Source: Thermaceae bacterium (GTDB taxonomy: Bacteria > Deinococcota > Deinococci > Deinococcales > Thermaceae). From it: a stretch of DNA of 54,979 nt. The position numbers and the translations under genes were made by a program. Shown piece after piece: positions 1-10,694 of the stretch (its first letter is position 1; the number at the start of each line of letters is the position of its first letter). The stretch lies in the NCBI GenBank assembly GCA_015478585.1, contig JADMIM010000014.1, positions 1-54,979 on the forward strand, read 5' to 3'. The notes under the pieces are model-generated. The model had not been told where the DNA came from. It ran no database searches and saw nothing but the letters and a program-made list of their open reading frames with translations.

Positions 1-219
1 GCCCGAAGTAGGGGCCAATAAGCGCAGCACCAAGCGGGCCAAAGTGGACTTGCCCGAGCCGCTCTCCCCCACCACCGCTACGATTTCGCCTGCTTGCAGG
101 CTAAAAGAAACGTCCTTTACCGCCGCTACCTGGTGGCTGCCGCTACCAAAGGTGCGCGTCAGATGGGAGACCTCGAGCAATGCGGTTTTGCTGGGCGAAA
201 CCACCGCAGCCGGGCTCAC
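1..219 (-). CDS. Opp/Dpp-type ABC transporter ATPase, second subunit (partial)
   Basis: This is the N-terminal 73 codons of an ABC ATPase; the rest lies beyond the left edge. The predicted start is GTG at 219, which overlaps the TGA of the preceding ATPase gene (GTGA), so translation is probably coupled. The translated part contains a beta-strand/aromatic start ([14 protein letters not shown]) and a perfect Walker A motif, GESGSGKST. Position after an OppD-like gene indicates the OppF/DppF partner, which with OppD powers import through the two permeases upstream. Walker B and the signature motif are not in the window, so activity cannot be judged. Confidence in an ABC ATPase is high; the F-type assignment rests on order. 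Confidence 0.88.
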   Translation of the reverse strand, partial: MSPAAVVSPSKTALLEVSHLTRTFGSGSHQVAAVKDVSFSLQAGEIVAVVGESGSGKSTLARLVLRLLAPTSG

Positions 220-1196
220 GATTTCACCGCCTCGAGCAGCCAGCAGGCCGCGAAGCGCTCAGGCGTGCCGAACTCCGGCGGCTGGGTCTGCGAACACTTG
301 GGCATGGCGTATTTGCAGCGTGGGTGGAAGCGGCAGCCACTGGGCGGCGAGCGCAGGTCGGGCGGGGAACCCTCGATGCCCTCCACCCGCTTCTGCCGCA
401 CATAGGGCTCAGGCACCAAGATTGAGCCAATCAGGGCTTGGGTATAAGGGTGTTTAGGGGCATCTATGATCTCGTGGTTGGTGCCGATTTCGGCAATCTT
501 ACCGGCATACATGATGGCGATGCGGTCGGCGATTTCGCGCAGTAAGGGCAGGTCGTGGGCGATAAAGACGATGCTGGAGATAACCCGCCGCTCGAGCAGG
601 GTCTTCAGCAGGCCCACTACCGCCTTCTGGCTCGAGACATCCAGCGCCGAGGTAGGCTCGTCGGCAATCAGCACCTTGGGGTTGAGCAAGGTGGAAATCA
701 CGGTCACTACCCGCTGCTTCATCCCTCCCGAAAGCTGGTGGGGATAGTTTTCCAGCACCCGTGCGGGCAACCCGAGTTGCTCGAGGCGTTGCCTGGTAAG
801 TTCATAGGCTTCGGAGCGCTGGATGGTAGGCCGGTGGGCCTTCAGTACATCGTAGGCCAGCTCGCGCACCCTGGCGGTGGGGTTGAGAGAGTTGAGGGCA
901 CCTTGAGGCAATATCGAAATCAACTGGCCGCGCAGCTCGCGCGGGAGCCCCGCACCCAAGGTCAGGTCTATGGTTTTGCCCTCGAGCACCATCTGACCAC
1001 TCTTGACATATAGCGGTGGCTTGGTCGCCAGGGCCAAAATGGTTGCCAGGGTAGACTTGCCACACCCGCTCTCCCCCGCCAGCCCCAAGACCTCGCCTTC
1101 GCGCAGGGTGAGGGAAACCTCCTCTACCGCCTGCACCTCGCGCCCACCCACCGCGTAGGCCGCACGGACATTTTGCACCCGCAGTAGCTCGTCCAT
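216..1196 (-). CDS. Opp/Dpp-type ABC transporter ATPase, OppD-like
   Basis: The 326-residue protein is an ATP-binding subunit of a peptide/nickel-opine-type importer, a family that also moves oligosaccharides in thermophiles. Walker A is GESGCGKST at residues 41-49; the signature LSGGMKQRV and Walker B with DEPTSALD follow in the usual order. The C-terminal oligopeptide-transporter extension is present, with HPYTQAL and the Cys-rich GCRFHPRC...C stretch. One base separates it from the upstream permease stop and it overlaps the next ATPase by four bases, so it belongs to a single transcript starting at the LacI gene. Length is normal. Substrate is inferred from the operon, not from this subunit. 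Confidence 0.93.
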   Translation of the reverse strand: MDELLRVQNVRAAYAVGGREVQAVEEVSLTLREGEVLGLAGESGCGKSTLATILALATKPPLYVKSGQMVLEGKTIDLTLGAGLPRELRGQLISILPQGALNSLNPTARVRELAYDVLKAHRPTIQRSEAYELTRQRLEQLGLPARVLENYPHQLSGGMKQRVVTVISTLLNPKVLIADEPTSALDVSSQKAVVGLLKTLLERRVISSIVFIAHDLPLLREIADRIAIMYAGKIAEIGTNHEIIDAPKHPYTQALIGSILVPEPYVRQKRVEGIEGSPPDLRSPPSGCRFHPRCKYAMPKCSQTQPPEFGTPERFAACWLLEAVKS

Positions 1197-1197
1197 G

Positions 1198-2037
1198 CTA
1201 GACCTTCCTCAGGCGTGGGTTGAATACCTCGTCCATGCTGGATTGCAGCAACAACAAACCAAAGGAAATCAGGGCCAGCAGCAGGGTCGGGGGCAGGAAA
1301 TCCCAGTAGGCCCCGGTGCGCACGGCCTCACCCTGGATAGCAAATTGCAGCATTTTTCCCAGCGAAATGGTGTTGTCTGGCCCCAAACCCAGCAAGCTCA
1401 GGGCGGCTTCGTTGAGGATACCGCTAGCGAGTTGCAACACGAAGGCCATGAAGATGTAGCTAAACATATAGGGCAGAATTTCCCACAGGATAATCGAAAC
1501 CGTGCCTACTCCGCTGATCCGGGCCACGTCCACGTGTTCCCTGGTGCGTAGCGAGGTGGTCTGGGCTCGCACGGCCCTGGCCGTCCAAGGCCAACTGGTC
1601 ACACCGATGATGATGCCCATCGTAACCAGCGAACGGGTCTCCACCGCCACCGATAGCAAAATCAGAATCACGATGGTGGGGATGGTGATAATCACGTTGG
1701 TCAGGCCCATCAACAACTCGTCCAGGGTTCCCCCCAAAAAGCCCGCCAGAGTGCCTATCACTACGCCAATTAAGGTAGCGACTGCGCCAGCAATTACCCC
1801 GATCTCGAGCGAGGTACCGATGCCGTACATGAGCTGGACAAACACGTCATTGCCGATCACATCAGTACCCAGCAGGGCTTTGGACGAGGGCGGGTCGAAG
1901 CGCCCTCCCACCGCGAAGAGCGGGTTGTGGTGGTTGACCATCGGCCCAATGATGGCGAAACCCACCAGCAGCAGGATCAAAATCAGGCTGAAGCGAAAGC
2001 GGCCATTGCTCAAGAGTTGTCGCAGGAACAAGTTCAT
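1198..2037 (-). CDS. Opp/Dpp-type ABC transporter permease, OppC-like
   Basis: A 279-residue integral membrane subunit with about six hydrophobic segments. The N-terminal cytoplasmic start followed by one membrane span and a periplasmic loop containing LLGTDVIGNDVFVQLMYGIGTSLEIG is typical of DppC/OppC proteins; the EAA-like coupling loop lies near GVTSWPWTARAVRAQ. It overlaps the upstream permease gene by four bases (ATGA), indicating translational coupling. It should pair with the OppB-like subunit to form the translocation pore. Nothing odd was seen. Confidence 0.92.
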   Translation of the reverse strand: MNLFLRQLLSNGRFRFSLILILLLVGFAIIGPMVNHHNPLFAVGGRFDPPSSKALLGTDVIGNDVFVQLMYGIGTSLEIGVIAGAVATLIGVVIGTLAGFLGGTLDELLMGLTNVIITIPTIVILILLSVAVETRSLVTMGIIIGVTSWPWTARAVRAQTTSLRTREHVDVARISGVGTVSIILWEILPYMFSYIFMAFVLQLASGILNEAALSLLGLGPDNTISLGKMLQFAIQGEAVRTGAYWDFLPPTLLLALISFGLLLLQSSMDEVFNPRLRKV

Positions 2038-3047
2038 CGTTCCCCCCTCTGCGCCGAGCGGATGCGGGGGTCTATCAAGCCGTAGCCGATGTCAATCAGG
2101 AAGTTAGCCCCCAGCACCGCCACCGTGACCAGGATAGTCACGCCCTGCACCACCGGGTAATCGTTTTGCCGGATAGCGGTGAACAAGGTCGAGCCAATCC
2201 CTGGATAGGAAAACACCACCTCCGTCAGCAGGGCTCCGCCCACCAGGGAGCCGATGGCCAGGGCCAGCCCGGTAATTTGAGGCAGCATGGCATTGCGAAA
2301 AATGCTGCGCACCACCCGGCCATCCCCCACCCCCAGGCCGCGCATATAGCCCACGTAGTCGGCGGAGAGTTCGTAGATCGCCATCGAGCGCATCCCCACC
2401 GCCTGGCCTCCGATCAAGACCAGCACCAGCGAAAGGAACGGCAAGGTGTAGTGCTGAATTACATCGAGCATGAAGGTCAGGGACAAGTTGGGAGTACCCC
2501 CCGGATTGTAACCCCCAAAAGAAGGGAAAATGGGGATGGCCACCGAGAAAAGATAGAGCAGTAGCACCGCCAGGCAGTAATAGGGCAGGTTGGAAAGTGC
2601 CAGCGAGCCCACGAAGGCCACCCGGTCGAAGGCTCCGCCCCGGTACGCGGCTAACACCCCCAGGATATTGCCCAAAATCCAACCGATGATGATGGCCGGG
2701 AGTTGCAGGGCAATCGTCCAGGGCAGCGAGGAAGCGATCAGGTTGTTAACCTTGGCTGGATAGTTGCCAAAGGAAGTGCCCAAGTTGCCGTGGGCCAGGT
2801 TGCTCAGATAGGTGCCAAACTGAACCAGCAGGGGCTTGTCCAGGCCAAACTCACGCATGTAGGTTTGGTAGATTTTGCGCCGGGCTTCGCCTTCGGTGCC
2901 GCCACTTTGAGCCATCTGGGCCACGATGGTGTCTACGGGATTGCCCGGAATCAGGCGTGGAAGAAAGAAGTTCAAAGAGGCCGCCACCAAAAAGGCTGCG
3001 ATGTACCACAGCAGCTTGTTCAGGATATAGCGCTGAAAGGTATTCAT
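2034..3047 (-). CDS. Opp/Dpp-type ABC transporter permease, OppB-like
   Basis: A 337-residue membrane protein beginning with the family hallmark: one N-terminal span, then an external region containing FFLPRLIPGNPVD. Five more spans follow, ending with IDIGYGLIDPRIR, the usual C-terminus of OppB/DppB subunits. It forms the pore with the OppC-like subunit. A 263-base gap separates it from the binding-protein gene, much longer than the other gaps in the operon and holding a strong stem-loop that could set the ratio of binding protein to membrane components. Length is normal. Confidence 0.92.
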   Translation of the reverse strand: MNTFQRYILNKLLWYIAAFLVAASLNFFLPRLIPGNPVDTIVAQMAQSGGTEGEARRKIYQTYMREFGLDKPLLVQFGTYLSNLAHGNLGTSFGNYPAKVNNLIASSLPWTIALQLPAIIIGWILGNILGVLAAYRGGAFDRVAFVGSLALSNLPYYCLAVLLLYLFSVAIPIFPSFGGYNPGGTPNLSLTFMLDVIQHYTLPFLSLVLVLIGGQAVGMRSMAIYELSADYVGYMRGLGVGDGRVVRSIFRNAMLPQITGLALAIGSLVGGALLTEVVFSYPGIGSTLFTAIRQNDYPVVQGVTILVTVAVLGANFLIDIGYGLIDPRIRSAQRGER

Positions 3048-3252
3048 ATTCCCTCACCCCCGCAACCCCCAACGGGAGGACTTCCGATTTTTGGATTCAT
3101 AATTGCCCTGTCCCAGATGCAGGTGTATATCGAGTTTTTCAGGTGGAGACAGCCTCGAGGTAGTCGTGGTTTTCGCAATTAAACGGTCTTTCTAACCGAG
3201 TGGCTAGCCCTATTCTTTTCTAAAAACCGTTCTATAAACTTCCCTGATTCGC

Positions 3253-3285
3253 GGGTTGTGGGCTTAAAACCTCTGCCCACAACCC
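3253..3285 (-). terminator. Stem-loop after the binding-protein gene (attenuator or mRNA stabiliser)
   Basis: An 11-bp perfect inverted repeat (GGGTTGTGGGC / GCCCACAACCC) with an 11-base loop lies 25 bases past the stop of the binding-protein gene. There is no T-run directly after it on the minus strand, so it is not a textbook terminator. Similar hairpins between binding-protein and permease genes commonly protect the upstream message and lower downstream expression; that role is inferred here. Confidence 0.6.
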
Positions 3286-3310
3286 AGCGCTTTCTTTCTA
3301 TTGCGGTTGA

Positions 3311-5011
3311 CTAGGGCTTGGGCTTTATGTTAAACAGCACCCGGATGCCCGCACCCGTGAACATGGGCGGAGCTTTGGGGTTGGCTGCACTAGCAAAGCC
3401 CGTCCAGACGCTCTCGTTGAACTCGTAGAACTCCAAAGGACGGTACATCAGCGGGATAGCCGGGATGTCGGTCATGAAGATTTTATCCAGGTCGCTGTAG
3501 AGCTGCTTCTGGGTAGCCTCGTCGGCGGAGGCAGCCTTGTCGAGCAGTTCACCCACTTTGGGGTTGTTGTAGCGGTTGTAGTCCCAGAAGGCGGTTTGGC
3601 CCGCAGCGGGCACACCCCGGTTGTCCATCACGTCGCGGAAACGTTGCCAGGGGCTGGCCGCACCCACTCCGGCCACAAACCACAGCCCTAAGTCGAAGGT
3701 GCCATTGGCCATGTTGGAATTGGCGACGGGGAACTCGGGGAAGTCGGTCTTGAGGTCAATCCCGACGGCTCTGGCGCTGCTGGCTACGATTTCCAGGGCT
3801 TGGTTCCAGTCTGTCCAGCCATAGGGGCATTGCACTTTCCAGGGGCCCAAGCGCGTACCGTCAGGCAGCACGTAGATGCCGTCGGAGCCCTTCTTGGCTT
3901 TGAGCTGGTTTTCCAGGATATCCACTGCTTTTTGGGGGTCGAAAGTCCAGCCATTTTGCTTAACCAAATCGGCGTTGAAGAACTTCTTTTCGCCACCATC
4001 GGGGATAATCAGGCTGCTGTTAGCCGGCACTGAGTAGCTGGACATGGCGGTCTGGACAATTAGGGGATAGTTGATGGCGTAGGCCAGTGCCCGGCGCACC
4101 AAGGGGTTATCCAGCCCTTTCTTGTTCACGTTGATAAACATGATTGGAATCGAACCCGGGATGTGGTAAGGCGGTTGCTTGAACCAGGTCGAGATGGGCA
4201 ACTTTTTCTGCTCCCACTCTTTCCAAATTTCTGGATCGAACTGCTGAGAGATATCGAGCTGGCCCTGCTCGAGGGCCAAATTGCCAGCATCGTTGGACTT
4301 GAAGATGGGGTGGACTACGTACTTGGGTGCGGGCAGACCCCAGATGGCCTTGCCCCAGTAGTTGTCGTAGCGCTGCATCACCACACGCTCGTTGTTAGCT
4401 GCTTTGAGCATGTAAGGGCCGGAGCCTACCGGCTTCATATTGGTGTATTGCAGCAGCGACTTCTCACTTTTTTCCAGGCCCGCCCAGATGTGCTGGGGCA
4501 GGATAACCACCGTGGCTAGATACTGGCGCACCAGGCCAGGGTTGAGCTTCTGAGGATTGAGCTTGATAATGATGGTTTTGGCATCGGGAGCACTGACGCT
4601 CGAGACATAATCCCAGAAAGGCGCGTAGGCCACCTGCTGGCGCTTGGCTAGCTCGAAGGAATAGAGCACGTCCTTGCTGGTGAGGGCTTGACCATCCTGC
4701 CAACGGGTGCCGTTTTGCAGGGTGATTTTGAAGGTGCTGCTATCGGGGGTCTCGAGCTTGGCGGCAAGCTGGGGGTCGAGTGCTCCGGTCAGGAGGTTAT
4801 ATACAAAGAGGGTTTCGTAGACATATTGCGTTCCAAAGGTCTGGCCCATCGGCCAGGCTGGCCCCGAGGCGATGGGATTGAAGCTGGTCGGCGGCCCCCA
4901 CTGGAACCCGCCAATATACAAAGTTTCTTTGCGCGGAAGTTCTTGGGCCAGGGCCAAGCCCAAAACCAACAGGCTTGCCAGGACTGCTAAGAGATGTTTG
5001 CTAATCTTCAT
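3311..5011 (-). CDS. Family-5 extracellular solute-binding protein, probably oligosaccharide
   Basis: A 566-residue SBP_bac_5 protein that captures substrate outside the membrane for the Opp/Dpp-type transporter encoded next. It starts with a Sec signal peptide (MKISKHLLAVLASLL, then LALA before QE) and lacks a lipobox cysteine, so it is secreted without lipid or stays anchored otherwise. Family features include YETLFVYN near residue 70, KITLQNGTRWQDGQ and the long C-terminal lobe ending in IPLMYRP. The opening GGFQWGPPTSFNP and the LacI regulator resemble the cellobiose/beta-glucan-type binding proteins of Thermotogales (CbtA group), so an oligosaccharide is more likely than a peptide. Substrate is an inference. 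Confidence 0.9.
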   Translation of the reverse strand: MKISKHLLAVLASLLVLGLALAQELPRKETLYIGGFQWGPPTSFNPIASGPAWPMGQTFGTQYVYETLFVYNLLTGALDPQLAAKLETPDSSTFKITLQNGTRWQDGQALTSKDVLYSFELAKRQQVAYAPFWDYVSSVSAPDAKTIIIKLNPQKLNPGLVRQYLATVVILPQHIWAGLEKSEKSLLQYTNMKPVGSGPYMLKAANNERVVMQRYDNYWGKAIWGLPAPKYVVHPIFKSNDAGNLALEQGQLDISQQFDPEIWKEWEQKKLPISTWFKQPPYHIPGSIPIMFINVNKKGLDNPLVRRALAYAINYPLIVQTAMSSYSVPANSSLIIPDGGEKKFFNADLVKQNGWTFDPQKAVDILENQLKAKKGSDGIYVLPDGTRLGPWKVQCPYGWTDWNQALEIVASSARAVGIDLKTDFPEFPVANSNMANGTFDLGLWFVAGVGAASPWQRFRDVMDNRGVPAAGQTAFWDYNRYNNPKVGELLDKAASADEATQKQLYSDLDKIFMTDIPAIPLMYRPLEFYEFNESVWTGFASAANPKAPPMFTGAGIRVLFNIKPKP

Positions 5012-5063
5012 GCTCTAGCCTCTCCTTCATTGAGGGCAAATCTGGGGAACTATCCCCAAGCGT

Positions 5064-6146
5064 TCATGGGCTTACGAGGTGCTCACTCACAGGTCTTTTG
5101 CGCTCACCACCCCCTTTTTCTCGGTGAAGAAGGGGTCGCTCGAGAGGCGGGGTGGTGGCCCGCACAATGAGCTCGGTGGGCAAGGTGATTCGGTTATGGG
5201 GCGGACTGGTGCCCCGCAGCATGGTAATCATCATCTGGGCCGCCACCACTCCCATCCCATATAGTGGCTGGCGCACGGTGCTCAGGGGCGGATAAACCTG
5301 GCTGGCCATAGGAATGTCGTCAAAGCCGACTACCGCGATATCTTCCGGCACCCGCAAGCCCCGCTCCTTGATCGCCTCCAGCACCCCGAAAGCCATCAGG
5401 TCGCTGGCAGCAAAAATGGCGGTGGGTATTTTGGGAAGGGACAAGAGCTTATTTCCCCCGGCAAAACCGCCTGGCTGCATGAAATCCCCCCGTGTCACCA
5501 GGGTTTTGTCGAAGGGTTGCCCAGCACTGTGCAGGGCATCTTTGTAGCCCTTCAGCCGGGCCGAGGATGCCCCGTAGCCCTTGGCCCCGCTCACGAAACC
5601 GATGCGCCGGTGGCCCAGGGACAGTAGATATTCGGTAGCGGCCCTGGCCCCTTGATAGTTGTCCACATCCACCGAGGGCAGCATGAACTCGGTTCCCCGG
5701 TGGTCAATGATTACCACCGGGATACCGGCTTTCTCCACTGCTATCAGCACCTTGTCGGGAGTGCGGGGCAACAGAAGCAGCAAGCCATCGGTAATCCCCT
5801 GCAAGAAAGCCACCTGGCTGTGCTCGCGCTCGAGGTCGGAGGCGGTGGAAATGAGCATCTCGAGGCCCGAACGCCGCGCTTCGTCGCTGGCCCCGCGCAC
5901 GATTTCCCCCATGTACTGTGTGGAAAGGTCGGGAACCAGCATCCCCAGGGTATCGGTACGCCCTCCAGCAAGCCCCCTGGCGGCGATGTTGGCAGTGTAA
6001 CCGGTGGTGCGAACGGCCTCCTGCACCCTGGCCCTGGTCTCCTGCGACACGTTGGGCCGCCCGTTGAGCACGTTCGACACGGTAACTGCCGAGACTCCTG
6101 CCAAGCGAGCGACATCTTTTAGAGTGACCCTGAGTTCTCTTCGCAT
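5064..6146 (-). CDS. LacI-family transcriptional repressor
   Basis: A 360-residue regulator with an N-terminal helix-turn-helix ([22 protein letters not shown]), hinge helix, and periplasmic-binding-protein-like sensor domain containing [15 protein letters not shown] and [13 protein letters not shown] at 6146 is preferred over the in-frame GTG two codons upstream because it places the HTH at the usual distance. It is the first gene of the transporter operon; the binding-protein gene follows 52 bases later. A palindrome overlapping its own promoter (6200-6213) suggests autoregulation and control of the whole operon by an imported sugar. The C-terminus carries an extra basic tail of about 25 residues beyond the usual end. 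Confidence 0.93.
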   Translation of the reverse strand: MRRELRVTLKDVARLAGVSAVTVSNVLNGRPNVSQETRARVQEAVRTTGYTANIAARGLAGGRTDTLGMLVPDLSTQYMGEIVRGASDEARRSGLEMLISTASDLEREHSQVAFLQGITDGLLLLLPRTPDKVLIAVEKAGIPVVIIDHRGTEFMLPSVDVDNYQGARAATEYLLSLGHRRIGFVSGAKGYGASSARLKGYKDALHSAGQPFDKTLVTRGDFMQPGGFAGGNKLLSLPKIPTAIFAASDLMAFGVLEAIKERGLRVPEDIAVVGFDDIPMASQVYPPLSTVRQPLYGMGVVAAQMMITMLRGTSPPHNRITLPTELIVRATTPPLERPLLHREKGGGERKRPVSEHLVSP

Positions 6147-6198
6147 AGCCACGCCTATAGGGTGGTTGGGTATTGCACAGGTGTTTTGTTTAGCGATA

Positions 6199-6227
6199 AG
6201 TTAAGCGCTTAACCGGTGCTTTGTCAA
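6199..6227 (-). promoter_or_regulatory. Promoter with LacI-type operator for the lacI-transporter operon
   Basis: Reading the minus strand there is a perfect -35 TTGACA (6227-6222), a 17-base spacer, and a -10-like TTAACT (6204-6199). A 14-bp perfect palindrome, GTTAAGCGCTTAAC at 6200-6213 with the central CG typical of LacI-family operators, covers the downstream half of the spacer and the -10. This arrangement fits direct repression by the LacI protein encoded 54 bases further on. Confidence 0.75.
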
Positions 6228-6252
6228 TAGGGCCAGGTCTACCGCGATAAAC

Positions 6253-6280
6253 AAAAACCCACCCCATCCATCGGGGTAGG
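6253..6280 (-). terminator. Rho-independent terminator of the decarboxylase gene
   Basis: On the minus strand the sequence CCTACCCC, a 7-base loop and GGGGTGGG form a stem, followed at once by TTTTTG. It lies 305 bases past the stop of the decarboxylase gene and just before the LacI promoter, so it would insulate that operon from readthrough. Confidence 0.6.
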
Positions 6281-6322
6281 CATGGCAGCATCAGAATTCT
6301 CACTCAGAGCCATTCCCACGAA

Positions 6323-6355
6323 TACTCCGAACAACAAAAACCGTTGTTCGGAGTA
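6323..6355. repeat. Perfect 13-bp hairpin element, one of two copies
   Basis: Arms TACTCCGAACAAC and GTTGTTCGGAGTA flank a 7-base loop AAAAACC. A related hairpin with base changes in both arms lies at 34829-34861 in opposite orientation, and in both places it sits close to the same GC-rich repeat. This makes it a module of a dispersed element rather than a simple terminator. Confidence 0.7.
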
Positions 6356-6367
6356 CCTTACGGCACA

Positions 6368-6469
6368 CCAGTACCGGCCTGGCCGGGGGCCTATGGCCCT
6401 TGACTCCAGTGCCCGCAACGCGGGGGGCCTATGGCCCTTGACTCCGCGTGCGCCGTAAGGGTGGCAAAC
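6368..6469. repeat. GC-rich mosaic repeat with an internal tandem copy
   Basis: This stretch fills most of the 433-base gap between the LacI and decarboxylase genes together with the operator, terminator and hairpin. The unit GGGGGCCTATGGCCCTTGACTCC-like module occurs twice in tandem here. The outer parts (CCAGTACCGGCCTGGCC and GCCGTAAGGGTGGCAAAC) match, in reverse orientation, 34595-34658, which carries only one copy of the unit. No coding sequence is apparent. Confidence 0.75.
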
Positions 6470-6585
6470 CCAACCCGTTCACAAAGACTGGCTCTCCTGT
6501 GAGGGCATTCTTTACTCAAACGCGCACAGTAGACTTCTGGCAGAAGTTGCGGATAGCCAATAGCTCTAGGTCTGGGACGACCGCT

Positions 6586-8007
6586 CTAACCGCCCGCGAC
6601 TTCCATCCGTTCGGCTTCCTGGCGCATCAGGCTCCATAGCGCTTCGACATGGTGGCGTTCGGTGGGCTCTGCGCCGATGCTGACGCGCACCAGCCAGTGC
6701 CCCCTGGCAGTCGCGGGGGTCAGAAAAGCCTTCCCCGAGCGATTGACCCGGTTCACCCAGTCCAGCGTGTGTTTATCGAGCGCTTCCCCACTCAAGCCCT
6801 GGGGCTCGTGGCGCAGGCAAACCGTCTGGAGCGGCACAGGAGCCAGCACCTTCCAGCCGGGTGTAGCCCGGACTTGCTCCTCGAGCCACTTGGCATTCTC
6901 GATATCTCGCCGCAGCCGGGCCTGCAAGCCCTCTACGCCCTGGTCTTTGAGGGCAAACCAAATCTTGAGCGAGCGGAAACGCCGCCCCAGCGGGATACCC
7001 CAGTCTTTGTAGGCTTTGGCCTCCTCCACTTTGGGCAGATAGGAGGGGTTGGTGGACATGGCCCGAATCAGGTGCTCCGGCTCGCGCACGAAGTAGGCCG
7101 AGAGGTCGCAGGCCATGCCCAGCCACTTGTGGGGGTTGATGACAATCGAATCGGCCTGCTCAACGCCGTCCCACAAGTAGCGGCACTCCGGCAGAATCAT
7201 GGCTGAACCGGCCATCGCCGCGTCTACGTGCAGCCAGATTCCGTACCTCTGGCACCGCTCAGCAATTTCTCGCACGGGGTCTATGGCAGTAGAACCGGTA
7301 GTCCCGACGGCAGCGACAATCATGCAGGGCTTGCGGCCCTCGGCGAGGTCGCGCTCTATGGTCGCCTCGAGCGCATCCATCCGCATCGCAAAAGCCTCGT
7401 CGGTCTCGACCAAGCGCAGGTTATCCTTGCCAAAACCTGCCAGCAGAGCGCCCTTGGGCACCGAGCTATGGGCCTGGTCGGAAACGTAGACCGTGAGCGG
7501 CTTAGCCTCACCCTGCAAACCGCCCCGGTTTTGCGAGTAGCCGCTGGCCCACTCCCGAGCGGTCAGGAAAGCTACAAAGGTCGCGGTAGAGGCGGTATCT
7601 TGAATCACGCCTTGGAAAGTCTGGCTCAGACCGAACATCTGCCGCAGCCAGTCCATCATCACCTCCTCGACCTCGCTCAAGGCGGGCGAAGCCTGCCAGG
7701 TGATGCCGGTCTGACCCAACCCGGTAGCGACAATATCGGCCAGCACCGAGGAAAGCGGGGCATTGGAGGGAAACCAGGCGTAGAAGTTGGGGCTCTGCCA
7801 ATTGGTCAGGCCAGGGAGCAAGCCCTCGAGGTCGCTTTGGATGCCCCCGAGCCCCTCGGGCCGTTGCGGCGGGGTTTTCCCGAACAGGGCTTTGATTTCG
7901 CCCGGCTGCACCTGCGCCATCACCGGAAGTTCCTCGATTCCAGCGCGAAACTCGGCAATCCAGTCAATCAGGGCATGGCCCAGGCGTTTGAACTCTTCAG
8001 GAGACAT
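6586..8007 (-). CDS. PLP-dependent aromatic L-amino acid decarboxylase-like enzyme
   Basis: A 473-residue group II decarboxylase (fold type I PLP enzyme) expected to release CO2 from an aromatic amino acid such as tyrosine, tryptophan or phenylalanine to give the amine. Visible motifs include PNFYAWFPSNAPLSSVLAD in the substrate/dimer region, HVDAAMAGSAMILPE with the PLP-binding Asp, and INPHKWLG with the Schiff-base lysine. ATG at 8007 (MSPEEFKRLGHALIDW) matches the start of the family; a longer reading would translate period-7 repeat DNA. It stands alone on the minus strand, divergent from gatC-serS. Specificity cannot be told from sequence. Confidence 0.9.
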   Translation of the reverse strand: MSPEEFKRLGHALIDWIAEFRAGIEELPVMAQVQPGEIKALFGKTPPQRPEGLGGIQSDLEGLLPGLTNWQSPNFYAWFPSNAPLSSVLADIVATGLGQTGITWQASPALSEVEEVMMDWLRQMFGLSQTFQGVIQDTASTATFVAFLTAREWASGYSQNRGGLQGEAKPLTVYVSDQAHSSVPKGALLAGFGKDNLRLVETDEAFAMRMDALEATIERDLAEGRKPCMIVAAVGTTGSTAIDPVREIAERCQRYGIWLHVDAAMAGSAMILPECRYLWDGVEQADSIVINPHKWLGMACDLSAYFVREPEHLIRAMSTNPSYLPKVEEAKAYKDWGIPLGRRFRSLKIWFALKDQGVEGLQARLRRDIENAKWLEEQVRATPGWKVLAPVPLQTVCLRHEPQGLSGEALDKHTLDWVNRVNRSGKAFLTPATARGHWLVRVSIGAEPTERHHVEALWSLMRQEAERMEVAGG

Positions 8008-8013
8008 ATTTAG

Positions 8014-8069
8014 AAGTCTAAGGTCGAAGGCCAAAAATCGAAAGCCGAGGGTCAAAGACCAAAAGCAAG
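8014..8069. repeat. Degenerate period-7 tandem tract upstream of the decarboxylase
   Basis: Eight consecutive heptamers of the pattern ARNYCRA can be read, for example AAGTCTA, AGGTCGA, AGGCCAA and AAATCGA. The tract begins six bases before the decarboxylase start codon on its own strand, so it forms the gene's leader. Confidence 0.7.
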
Positions 8070-8072
8070 CTC

Positions 8073-8120
8073 ACGTCCTGGAGGGGGATTCTCAAATTGC
8101 AATTTATCCGTCCAGGACGT
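8073..8120. repeat. Long-loop inverted repeat between divergent genes
   Basis: ACGTCCTGGA (8073-8082) is exactly complementary to TCCAGGACGT (8111-8120). The 28-base loop contains a second dyad, AAATTGCAATTT. It lies between the divergent decarboxylase and gatC genes and could be a regulator site or an RNA fold; no family was recognised. Confidence 0.5.
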
Positions 8121-8160
8121 AGGCTCATTTTTAACTTTCGACAGTTTTGGTGTGGCGTTA

Positions 8161-8202
8161 AACCTTAGACGTTTGACGTTTGAGGTTCGGCGTTCGACAA
8201 TA
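8161..8202. repeat. Degenerate period-7 tandem tract upstream of gatC
   Basis: Six consecutive heptamers beginning AACCTTA, then GACGTTT twice, GAGGTTC, GGCGTTC and GACAATA. The tract ends six bases before the gatC ATG, so it would be transcribed as its leader. Confidence 0.7.
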
Positions 8203-8208
8203 ACGCTC

Positions 8209-8496
8209 ATGGAGATTACTCCCGAACTGATTCACCACCTGGGCAAGCTCTCCCGCCTGGCGCTCTCACCCGAGGAGGAAGCCCAGCTCGAGGGCGAACT
8301 GCGCTCCATCGTGAGTTTTTTCGAGCAGTTAAATGAGCTGAACACCCAAGGCTTGCCGGAGATGGCCAGACCCGTAGAACTCAGCAATATCCTGCGCCCC
8401 GACGAGATTCGACCCTCACTCTCGCAAGCCGAAGCCCTGTCGGTAGCCATCGAGCAAGAAGTCGGGATGTTCAAAGTCCCGCGCATCCTCGAGTGA
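8209..8496 (+). CDS. gatC: Aspartyl/glutamyl-tRNA amidotransferase subunit C
   Basis: A 95-residue GatC, the small bracing subunit of the GatCAB complex that converts misacylated Asp-tRNA(Asn) or Glu-tRNA(Gln) to the amide form. The start MEITPELIHHLGKLSRLALSPEE is the family N-terminus, and the conserved region MARPVELSNILRPDEIRPSLSQAEAL is intact. ATG at 8209 is chosen because upstream codons would translate repeat DNA. gatA and gatB are not adjacent. It lies 72 bases upstream of serS with a period-7 stem-loop between them, making a two-gene translation unit likely. Confidence 0.95.
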   Translation: MEITPELIHHLGKLSRLALSPEEEAQLEGELRSIVSFFEQLNELNTQGLPEMARPVELSNILRPDEIRPSLSQAEALSVAIEQEVGMFKVPRILE

Positions 8497-8503
8497 TGAG
8501 CAA

Positions 8504-10682
<2,179 letters not shown>

Positions 10683-10694
10683 AGCGCTCTCATC

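Noticed and set aside
7228-8013. Long open frame opposite the decarboxylase gene (261 codons)
   Set aside because: It is the shadow of a strongly conserved enzyme on the other strand and has no recognisable protein features; the same holds for other long antisense frames.
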